Source: Liolophura sinensis
Taxonomy: Eukaryota > Mollusca > Polyplacophora > Chitonida > Chitonidae
NCBI RefSeq assembly: GCF_032854445.1
Contig: NC_088300.1
Location: forward strand, 37,910,458-37,974,457
Direction: 5' to 3'
DNA: 64,000 bases
Under the pieces are notes generated by a model. It was not told the DNA's origin. It worked only from the letters and a program-made list of their open reading frames with translations, and did no database searches. Within the stretch, counting starts at the first letter, position 1, and each line of letters begins with the position of its first letter. The translations under genes and the position numbers were made by a program. Shown piece after piece: positions 55,854 through 64,000 of this stretch.

Positions 55854-58800
55854 CTGTGAACAAAAAGAGAATAAAACTGAATTAGTGTGACACACACAAT
55901 CTTATTGGCAGATTTAGCGGATTTTCTTTTTTTCTGCAAAACTCTGCAAAGGAATTGTAACTTTCTGTTTTCAGTCTGTTGCTTTAGAAACAAGAAATCT
56001 GATCGATTAGATCCTAAATTAAAAAGTACTCTATTCCCATATGAGCCTGTATGCCACATTTGGAGACCCTGTGTAACACCATATGATTTATACCATGTTA
56101 ATGTTGTTTTGGTTGCCATGGAAATGTGATCAGATCAGCCATAGTAAAAATATGAATACTGTTCACCTTAATATGAACCTACATATCGAAGATGAAATCA
56201 ATGTCTGAAGCATCATTGTCTCAGGTAACAATGTCTGAAGCATCAATGTCTGAAGCATCATTGGCTCCAGTATCAATGTCTAAAGCATCAATGTCTGAAG
56301 CATCATTGTCTCAGGTAACAATGTCTAAAGCATCAATGTCTGAAGCATCATTGTCTGAAGCATCAATGTCTGAAGCATCAATGTCTGAAGAATCAATGTC
56401 TGAAGCAGTGATTTCACAGATGCCAATACAGTGAATAATGAAACCAGCAAAGATCTGTCACAACGAGCTACAATGTGCCAAATGAGGTCTATTCCCCAGT
56501 TGCTTTATACTCTGTGTAACAATTATTTATTTATTTATTTGATTGGTGTTTTACGCCGTACTCAAGAATATTTCACTTATACGACAGCGGCCAGCATGGT
56601 GGGACTCTGTATAACAAAGACGTGTATCCATATGATTTTGATTAATTTTGTTTCAGGCCTAGATGTTGGTAGATATACCTTCTGTTTAACTGTGAGAACT
56701 GCAATGGGACGTAAGCATAAGGATCAGGTTGTCCCTTCTTCTGTACATCACCGCCAGCCTTCTGCCAAATCAACAGAATTAAGAAATAATTCAAAAACAT
56801 CACTAGTACATGGAGGGGTCAGATTGAAACAAGGCATCATTTGCACCACTAAGTGTTTGAGTAGCTTAACACCTTATTGATATATGCATCTATCTAAGTA
56901 TTTCTGCCTTCATAAAATTGTAACAAGACTTAAGAGAAAGCAACGGTAGCTCGCCGTGTAGAGATATCAGAAAATTGTAGCCTTCTGAGTTATCCTAGGG
57001 CATTACCCTCCAGCCCCAATTTAATTACGATGAGTTATGAACTTGGGATAATTTTTTCAAATCAGTTAATGCCTTTTAACCCCATTTTCACCCGCACGTC
57101 TTAACATGGTCGCCACAAACTTACACAGTGTTTATGCTGATTAAGTTTTCATTTCTGTAAAGTCCAGATTCTATCTACAAAAACTTATCATCTGGGAAAA
57201 TAATTCAAAGCTTCTGGATTAAGCTCTCATTTGAACAATTTTAAAGTTCACATTCCATATTCATACAGCAATAATTTTATAATTATTACCATAATTCAGG
57301 GAATGCTACCTAAAAAGCACATGCATGTCAACATACCCCAAAACCCCACTGCTCTAGCTTTACTCTGCCAAACATGTCATTTTTAACTGACATTTGAGAA
57401 TACACTACGGATGAGACATCTCACCTTTGCCTTGTACTCCTGGCCCAATCCTTTCTGGACATTACCCTCCTTACTTCCTAAGGACTTTCCCACAGCACCT
57501 AGAGGGCGATGAATACCCCTGCCTCCAGCTGATAAGCAAATAAACATCATACAAAAACAAATTCTTCATATTGTCATTGGCATTTTACAAACCACTAAGG
57601 GACACATTAACCATGACAATGCCTTACTACAAGGAACACATTAACCATGACATTGCCTTACTATACAGGACACATTAACCAAGACACTGACTTACTATAC
57701 AGGACACATTAACCAAGACATTGACTTACTATACAGGACACATTAACCATGACATTGCCTTACTATAAGGGTCACATTAACCGTGACATTGTCTTTCTAC
57801 AAGGGACACATTCATCACGACACTGCCTTACTATATGGGACACATTAACCATGACATTGTCTAACTATAAGGAACATATTAACCATGACACTGTCTTACT
57901 ATAAGGAACACATTAACCATGACACTGTCTTACTATAAGGGACACATTAACCCTGACACTGTCTTACTACAAAGAACACATTAATCATGACATTGCCTTA
58001 CTATAAGGGACACGTTAACCATGACATTGCCTTACCATAAGGGACACATTAACCATGACGTTGCCTTACTATAAGGGACACACTAATCATGACACTGCCT
58101 TACTATAAACAGAACAATTATACCATGCATAATTAATGCATAATTAATTTCATAAAAGTTACTTTCAAAAAAGTCGATCGCTCGGTTATTTTTTAAACCA
58201 CAAATATGTTTAACCCTCTTTGCTAACAGCATCAATGTAATACATATGCACACAATATTAGTTTTGATTCAAATACACCACAAATCTGTGTATTTACACA
58301 GAGTATTATATTTCATTGATGCTATGTTACAGATGTTGTCGATTGAGGTGTATTCATTTTGAACTGGACTTCAAATCCAAACTCAAGTTAACAGTGAGCT
58401 TTATAAGTGAGGAATGTAACCACAACACCAAAAGAAAAAAAAAGGATACCAGCATCTTTACCTTTATATTTACTGGCTGAAGTGATATCCTCATCATCAT
58501 CTCCTATGGACAGTTTACGCTTTTTGCCTTTTTGCTGCAACAGTGATAGTGCAATTTAGATCCATGTTTAACATATCTCTGCCAGTAAATATACGTTGAA
58601 TAATGAACATGTGCAACCTTATGCTGGGTTGGGGACTTACTTGTGTGTACATGGCAATGGTCACGTTCTTAGGTGAGAAAACCCACCAAGTACATAATAA
58701 AATATTCTCACTTCAAACAGAGTCAATCAAGCAGAGACTGGATGTGAACACTTGTCTTAGTGAACCCATTAAGGTGGCTCAGCCAAATGATATGCATAAT

Positions 58801-61800
58801 ACTTGTCCTAGTAGCTTCCCACAGCTACAGCAATTATTTGAATGTGGTTGAACTCCTCAGCTACGAGTAATATGTTGACCGGGTTGGGGGTGTGTGGGTG
58901 TGGGTGGGGGTGTGGGTGTGTGGGTGGGGGTGAGGTGTGTGGGTGGGGGTGTGGGTGGGGGTGTGGGTGGGGGGTGAAGTGAGGTGTGTGGGTGGGGGTG
59001 AGGTGTGTGGGTGTGGGTCGGGGTGAGGTGTGTGGGTGGGGTGAGGTGAGGTGTGTGGGTGTGTGCATGGGTGTGTGGGTGGGGGTGAGTGTGTGTGGGT
59101 CGGGGTGAGGTGAGGTGTGTGGGTGGGGGTGTGGGGGTGAGGTGAAGTGTGTGGGTGGGGGTGAGTTGAGGTGTGTGGGTGGGGGTGGGGGTGTGGGTGG
59201 GAGTGTGAGGGTGAGGTGAGGTGTGTGGGTGGGTGTGTGGGTGGGTGTGTGGGTGTGTGGGTGGGGGTGAGGTGAGGTGTGTGGTTCTAAGGAAGCAGCA
59301 TCCAGCAGAAAGTTACAAGTAACAAGTTCCCACATGACATTATATCACTCAAACATAACATGAGACTACTAACCTTGTGACTGGCTTCAAATGTGTCAAA
59401 TAGGTCCTGAAGGTCATCTTCAGCTTCCGACTCTCCTGTAATAATGGTAGCCATACTGTTAATAACAGGTTATCAAAGTCAGGCTAACGTAAGGCAATAA
59501 ATCAGCAAGTAAACATCTAAACAGGACATATTTATGAAGGTTTGATTTTATCTTCTCCACATTTGAAAGCTCTTTCCTATATATTAAGCTCATCCCAGCA
59601 TTATTGGGGGAGAAAGCCCGGCCGCAGCTTGGCGGAAACCCACAACCATCTGCAGGTTAATGGTGAGAGACTTCTTACGTTGCATTAGCATGCTAACCAC
59701 TTGGTCACGGAGCTTAAGGCCCCTCACATACTCATTACCCCTCACAAACTCATTACCCCCCTCACACACTCATTACCCCTCACACACTCATTACCCATCA
59801 CACTCTCATTACCCCTCACACTCTCATTACCCCATAGGCACTCATTACCCCTCACATACTCATTATCCCTCACACACTCATTACCCCTCACATAGTCATT
59901 ACCCCTCACGCACTCATTACCTTCATCACTATCTTGGTCGGCAGAAATGATAATCCTCCCATCAGAGGTCATCTTGAAAGCATCCTCAGCTTTATCTGCC
60001 TTCCCTTTTCCAGTGGTTGGTTTAGAAGCTGAGAACAAATCATACACATAATACTGAAATGTTTTAATTATACGATGTATATGTGATAAATCCTAAAAGA
60101 ACTTTGGTTAAATTTTTTTTTTTTTTAAATTGTACGAGACTTTATAAATGAATTATTGAGTTATTAAGATATTCACATGTAAATGCTTTTCTACTCTTGT
60201 GTAGTACATGTATACTTTATATCTGGCTATTCGGAGCCAAGAATGCACTGAAAATGCTATCTCCAAAAACCCTGTAATAATAGAGAGATGACCATGTACT
60301 ATACACTATAATAACATTGAAAATAGCTATACAAAAACAAGAATATACAGAAAAAGGACACATACATTCACATTTCAGTACTCATCAAGCTTTGCTCCTT
60401 TCAAGTGAAAATAAAACAAGAGCAATTTGCTGTTAGGGTAATGCAGAATCCCTGTTGACTTTATCACAGTAACCGATAGATGTGTCTGTATGTCTGTACA
60501 AACAGGCTGACAACTGGCTGCATACCCATGAGCCTCTTTGTCGTTGACACATCAAGGAAGTCCATGATTTCTGAAGGGTTATCTTCCATCAGCCAGGCTT
60601 TATCTCCCTTCCGCTCTTCCTTAGCTTTCCTCGTCTCCATCTTCTCCTTGTCTTCATTGCCTTCGTCTTCCAGTTCAGAGTCTGTGTCTCTCAGCAGATC
60701 ATCAATACTGCTGCTGTAACGGATCAGCAAATTTAGCCTCATTACACATGTGCTTGTACCACACAGACAAATAAGCACCAAAATCCGGTACTATATAGCC
60801 AGGTTCTAAAACAGATACATGTACATGTAAAATTCCACACCAATAAAGTTGTCACATTATTTGTTTGGTATCATCTTAAGCAACTACCGTCCATGCTGAA
60901 ACTTGGCTCTTTTCTGATCTCATGTTAGCCCTGCCAACCAGCATTTAATTGACCAACCAGCTAAATGTGACTTTTCAGTTCACTAAAGGAGAGCCATTTG
61001 TGAGAAGATATATGGAGAACTGTCAAGCCCACAAAATAATCAAATCTGCCATAACTATGTTTAACATGGGGGAAATCTCCAGAAACTTGTTGATGGAACT
61101 GTCCACTAGAGTTGGACCACTAACTTGATGTGTACACTGTCACGACGAAACTATCCACATCTAAGCTTCACTTCAATACAATAAACAGTTACGGTAAATT
61201 CGTCAACATTTTCGCATATTTGCAAGGTGTTTATTCAAGCATATTCTGAAGGAATTATTCCATGTAGTCTGAAAAAATTATACTTTCTGTGAAACCCTGA
61301 AATTTGCTAACTCAAGCAATGTGGTTTTGTGTCCAAAATCAAATTAAAAATACACATAAACTGCACTGAAAATTGTTCTTTCACATCTGAAAAGGTTGAG
61401 GAATTGGGGTACATAAAATGTATGGAGAACACTTATGTGACTGACACAGTGGAAACCTAGAATGCAGCTCTGTTCAAAACCCACATCAGCCAAAAATAGT
61501 GATTTGTTTTCAGCTGGTAGTGTGTTATTTTGCCAGAGATTATCATGACTTATCTCCCTTGCATGTTGTCCAGCAAAGCTGGTCAGTTGAATGGCCANNN
61601 NNNNNNNNNNNNNNNNNNNNNNNNNNNNNNNNNNNNNNNNNNNNNNNNNNNNNNNNNNNNNNNNNNNNNNNNNNNNNNNNNNNNNNNNNNNNNNNNNNNN
61701 NNNNNNNNNNNNNNNNNNNNNNNNNNNNNNNNNNNNNNNNNNNNNNNNNNNNNNNNNNNNNNNNNNNNNNNNNNNNNNNNNNNNNNNNNNNNNNNNNAGC

Positions 61801-62841
61801 AGGGAATTCGTAAGCTAGAGGGCAAAAGTTCAAAATTTTAACAATTGTAATATTACAAAAAACAACTGAGCTGTAGTACTACATTTATACAGAAGACAAA
61901 CGGATACATCATGGTAGCTACTCTCCACTTGCCCTGTGACTGCTCTGTTATAAGGGCCAAGTCCTATCTACCTATTTTTGGCCAAGCTGATTGTTTTGAT
62001 GTCGCAAAGCACCATAAAATGGATGGTAATATTTTTATGATGACAGTCAACAAACACGGTGAGTGTATGAGCCTAAACGGGGTTTAAGCGATAAACTGAT
62101 AACAACATGCATCAATTTATTTATCTATATGATTGATGTTTTATGCCATGCTCAGGAACATTTCATTTATACAATGGCTGCCAGCATTATGGTGGGAGGA
62201 AATTGGGCAGGGCCCGTGAGAAATTCACTACAGGTTGCTGCCAAACCTTCCCACATATGGCCAGAGAGGAAGCCAGAAACAGATGGACTTAAACTCACCG
62301 CTACCGCATTGGTGGGAGGCTTCTGGGTCATTGCATCGTGTTGACATGCTAACCCCTCGGCCAGAGAGGCCCCCAACAAGCATCCATGGTACACTTAGCG
62401 GACCAGTTTGAAAGATGGATAGAAATTTATGCGCGGACTATGTTCTACTAAGTGGCCTCCTTAACTTCATAATGGCGGATGATATCAATTTGCATCGCAG
62501 TGTGTTTTTTGTTTTGTATCATAAATTATCTTCATGTGATAGTTAGTGATCAAGACATAGATGTCCTACTGCAACCAAAAATAGTCTCAAAATTGTTAAT
62601 TTTGTGAATACAAAACTGTGGCAATAGCTCTCTTCGTTAACCAGTCAACATTCATTGGGCGATACCTTTAAGCCTGAATATATCCTCACCTCTGGATTGG
62701 TGATCTGCAGGTATATTTTGATAGTCTCTAGTACAGATGGTTTTGACACATCTCCAGTCTGTTCAGCCTCCAGTGTATACAGGTTAAGTAAGATTGGCAG
62801 GTAATTCTTGGCAAATCTAGCCAATACAGCCCGACTGTCCT
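55754..62841 (-). CDS. RRP12: RRP12-like ribosome biogenesis protein, 3' part of gene (5' end outside window; internal exons missing at a gap)
   Basis: Visible exons in transcript order are 62690-62841, then a break, 60526-60713, 59921-60028, 59374-59435, 58462-58534, 57425-57528, 56679-56761 and 55754-55853. From 60713 to the stop all phases agree. RRP12 is a HEAT/ARM-type factor needed for maturation and export of pre-ribosomal subunits in nucleolus and nucleus. Blocks matching the human protein as remembered are [13 protein letters not shown], the acidic/basic stretch, [52 protein letters not shown], and the basic tail ending KQKLKH. The 62.7-kb exon ([30 protein letters not shown]) matches a region several hundred residues further N-terminal. 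The coding sequence between them is not present, and a 200-N gap sits in that interval. No start codon is in the window. Confidence 0.9.
56199..56412. repeat. 15-bp minisatellite, about 14 copies
   Basis: The unit is TCAATGTCTGAAGCA, giving MSEAS-like 5-residue repeats on plus. Located in the last RRP12-like intron, antisense to the gene. Confidence 0.92.
56522..56606 (-). mobile_element. SINE tail fragment
   Basis: (ATTT)n, GATTGGTGTTTTACGCCGTA and GCGGCCAGCATGGTGGG, ending about 70 bases from an RRP12-like exon. Confidence 0.85.
56679..56761 (-). CDS. RRP12: RRP12-like exon, PDPYAYVPL block
   Basis: The exon encodes [20 protein letters not shown] and QFSQLNR. The acceptor is TTTGGCAG and the donor AGAAG/GTATAT (phase 2). 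The exon is only 83 nt and sits beside a SINE fragment, so an ORF scan misses it. Confidence 0.92.
57425..57528 (-). CDS. RRP12: RRP12-like exon, GGRGIHRPL block
   Basis: The exon encodes [20 protein letters not shown] and [15 protein letters not shown]. The conserved AGGxGIHRP block is the clearest family signature in this part of the protein. The acceptor is CTTATCAG and the donor AAG/GTGAGA. Confidence 0.92.
57590..58110. repeat. 34-bp tandem repeat, about 15 copies
   Basis: The unit contains GGGACACATTAACCATGACA and TTGCCTTACTATAA. In an RRP12-like intron. Confidence 0.94.
58462..58534 (-). CDS. RRP12: RRP12-like exon, basic
   Basis: The acceptor is CTGTTGCAG. The exon encodes [20 protein letters not shown] and SKYK. 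The donor is AAAG/GTAAAG (phase 1). KGKKRKL is a likely nuclear localisation patch. Confidence 0.85.
58877..59286. repeat. GT/GGGG-rich low-complexity tract
   Basis: GGTGTGTGGGTGGGGGTGAG-type units with many runs of 3-5 G on plus. The RNA of the RRP12-like gene would be C-rich here. Strong G-quadruplex potential on the template strand. Confidence 0.93.
59374..59435 (-). CDS. RRP12: RRP12-like exon, acidic
   Basis: A 62-nt exon encoding [20 protein letters not shown] and K. The acceptor is ATTACAG and the donor AAG/GTTAGT. It joins in phase with both neighbours. Confidence 0.82.
59602..59715 (-). mobile_element. Degraded SINE fragment
   Basis: CGGAAACCCACAACCATCTG and GCATTAGCATGCTAACCACT match the diverged body and head; the tail is missing. 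Confidence 0.6.
59717..59920. repeat. 18-bp minisatellite repeating an RRP12 splice donor, about 11 copies
   Basis: On minus the unit is GGTAATGAGTGTGTGAGG. It starts exactly at the donor of the exon 59921-60028, and each copy carries a G/GTAATG donor-like site. 18 bp equals 6 codons (GNECVR), and the exon frame stays open to about 59742. Confidence 0.94.
59921..60028 (-). CDS. RRP12: RRP12-like exon, donor lies at the edge of a minisatellite
   Basis: The acceptor is TTCTCAG. The exon encodes [20 protein letters not shown] and [16 protein letters not shown] plus one base, the conserved FKxxxDGRIII block. The donor GAAG/GTAATG is the first of an 18-bp tandem series. Confidence 0.9.
60526..60713 (-). 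CDS. RRP12: RRP12-like exon, acidic linker
   Basis: The exon encodes [20 protein letters not shown], a [20 protein letters not shown] block and [19 protein letters not shown]. The donor is ATGG/GTATGC (phase 1). The acceptor region TTACAGCAGCAG offers three tandem AGs; the first is assumed here. Confidence 0.9.
60714..61597. other. RRP12-like intronic sequence left of the gap
   Basis: No exon recognised on the minus strand in this stretch. Confidence 0.5.
61598..61797. other. Assembly gap of exactly 200 N
   Basis: A run of 200 N, a round figure typical of a nominal gap length. It lies in the interval from which several RRP12 exons are missing, so its true size is probably larger. Confidence 0.95.
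62113..62376 (-). mobile_element. tRNA-derived SINE, full length but diverged
   Basis: (ATTT)n tail through GCTAACCCCTCGGCCAGAGA at the head. In the RRP12-like intron beside the assembly gap. Confidence 0.88.
62690..62841 (-). CDS. RRP12: RRP12-like exon upstream of the gap
   Basis: The acceptor is GATTTTCAG and the donor GAG/GTGAGG. The exon encodes [20 protein letters not shown] and, at its end, [15 protein letters not shown]. Both helices resemble the RRP12 helical-repeat region. It enters in phase 1 and leaves in phase 0, which does not fit the next visible exon (it needs phase 2), so at least one exon is missing between them. Confidence 0.85.
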
Positions 62842-62861
62842 CTGAAAATCATGACAAAACA

Positions 62862-63058
62862 GTTTAGTTGTTTTATTTGACTGGTGTTTTACGCCGTACT
62901 CAAGAATATTTCACTTATACGACGGCAGCCAGCATTGCGGCGGGTGGAAACGGGGCAGAGCCCGGTGGGAAACCCACGGCCATCTGCAGGTTGCTGGCTG
63001 ACCTTCACTGGAGAGGAAGCCAGCATGAGCTGGACTTGAACTCACAGCGACCGCAAAA
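62862..63058 (-). mobile_element. tRNA-derived SINE, head-truncated
   Basis: TTTTATTTGACTGGTGTTTT through GACTTGAACTCACAGCGACC. Starts about 20 bases upstream of the exon 62690-62841. Confidence 0.9.
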
Positions 63059-64000
63059 CAAAAATAACCAGTGAAACTGTCTGACTATGATGGCAATTCA
63101 CCTAATAAATTTAGTCATCTGGTATAAATACATGTACATTCGGTCAAGTCCTTTCGTTTGATGTTCCCTAACCAGTACATGTGTATCAATGAGGGTTGTA
63201 GATCCGTGTTACTGCAGAAATAGATGCCTTGCAGCTGAGAAAAAAATAGTTATTTTTCTTTACATCAACATTTTAGAAATTCCTAATTAACTTCTGAAAG
63301 TTTTGTATGAAAAGCACAATGTTATTTATTCCTACATCCCATAAAAACCCGGACACACCTTCATTCCTGGATTGGTCTACAAAATGTACGTCAAAGGTGA
63401 AAAGAAAAACTCTCATTCATTTCTAAAAAGATTCAGAGATAATATGGAACCAGTTATTGACACACCAATAGCGTTTGAGGAATATGAGCTTTCAGCAACT
63501 CCTCAAAACTGTCATCTTTGTAATATTTATTTATTATTTATTTGATTGGTCTTTTACGCCGTACTCAAAAATATTTCATCTTTGTAATAATCAGTATGGT
63601 AGATATTTAGTATGGGAGAGTATGGTAGAGTATGGTAGATGATGTAAAATTTCGCCCTCAGACTTGGTAAATTTTGATTCATTGTATTGATTGTGGTTCT
63701 CACTGACCGGGCACTCCAAGAGAGCATCAGGGGTGGTCAGGGGATATTATATTGACAATTCACAGATGTAATAAACAAGCTCACGCTTCACTGAGCAGTC
63801 AGTCTGTGCTCCTGCCACTAACAGTTCATGTTTTCCTCAGTTTTAATCATAATGACTTTAGTACATGTACATCACAATAGACGCATCTTGATTATTTGAT
63901 CGCCAGGTTGTGGTAAATGGGTATTCAGGAGAAAACTCGAGACTGAGCATGACTAACCATGTCAGATATTAATTAAAATGCACAGCTGCTCTTCATGTAC
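63059..64000. other. RRP12-like upstream intron, no exon recognised
   Basis: A SINE tail fragment lies at 63523-63585. An open minus-strand stretch near 63600-63760 was seen, but no RRP12 motif was recognised in it. Confidence 0.45.
63523..63585 (-). mobile_element. SINE tail fragment
   Basis: TTTATTTGATTGGTCTTTTA and GCCGTACTCAAAAATATTTC only. Confidence 0.75.

Noticed and set aside
56192-56434. MSEAS-repeat ORF
   Set aside because: 15-bp array antisense within the last RRP12 intron; no independent support.
58808-59335. Pro/His/Thr-rich minus ORF
   Set aside because: Translation of the C-rich strand of the GT/G tract; intronic.

Overview
This is eukaryotic nuclear DNA, almost certainly from a marine mollusc or a close lophotrochozoan relative. 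The genes have introns with GT-AG borders. About twenty copies or fragments of one tRNA-derived SINE, with a (AAAT)n tail, are scattered through it; from memory, elements of this type are common in bivalve and gastropod genomes. There are no operons, bacterial genes or CRISPR arrays.

Two genes can be read with confidence, both on the minus strand. (1) A complete ANKRD55-like ankyrin-repeat gene with twelve coding exons runs from the ATG at 48963 to the stop at 27691. The reading phase is kept across every junction, giving 733 residues. (2) The 3' part of an RRP12-like ribosome-biogenesis gene has eight exons between 62841 and the stop at 55754. Its 5' end lies beyond the window. A 200-N assembly gap (61598-61797) falls where a long internal stretch of RRP12 is missing.

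The left half (1-27 kb) is sparse. It holds one homeobox exon (19810-19980, possibly HOPX-like), a broken THAP zinc-finger fragment (near 23.2 kb), a small signal-peptide ORF (4094 downward), several transposon remnants and long minisatellites.

The dominant character of the window is tandem repetition. At least 23 separate minisatellites, with units from 15 to 97 bp, cover roughly a quarter of it. Many have units that are multiples of 3 and so produce long false ORFs on both strands. The most interesting pattern is in the two real genes: in each, a minisatellite begins exactly at a splice donor and repeats that donor in frame. In ANKRD55 (exon at 42186-42295) a 33-bp unit carries the donor CAG/GTACAT fourteen times. 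In RRP12 (exon at 59921-60028) an 18-bp unit carries G/GTAATG. Using alternative donors would add 11- or 6-residue repeats without shifting the frame.

Other structure includes a 750-bp element with long terminal inverted repeats in ANKRD55 intron 7 and a second copy in intron 1, a short palindromic MITE in intron 1, a dispersed repeat in opposite orientations at 0.7 and 24.6 kb, and SINEs embedded inside minisatellites.
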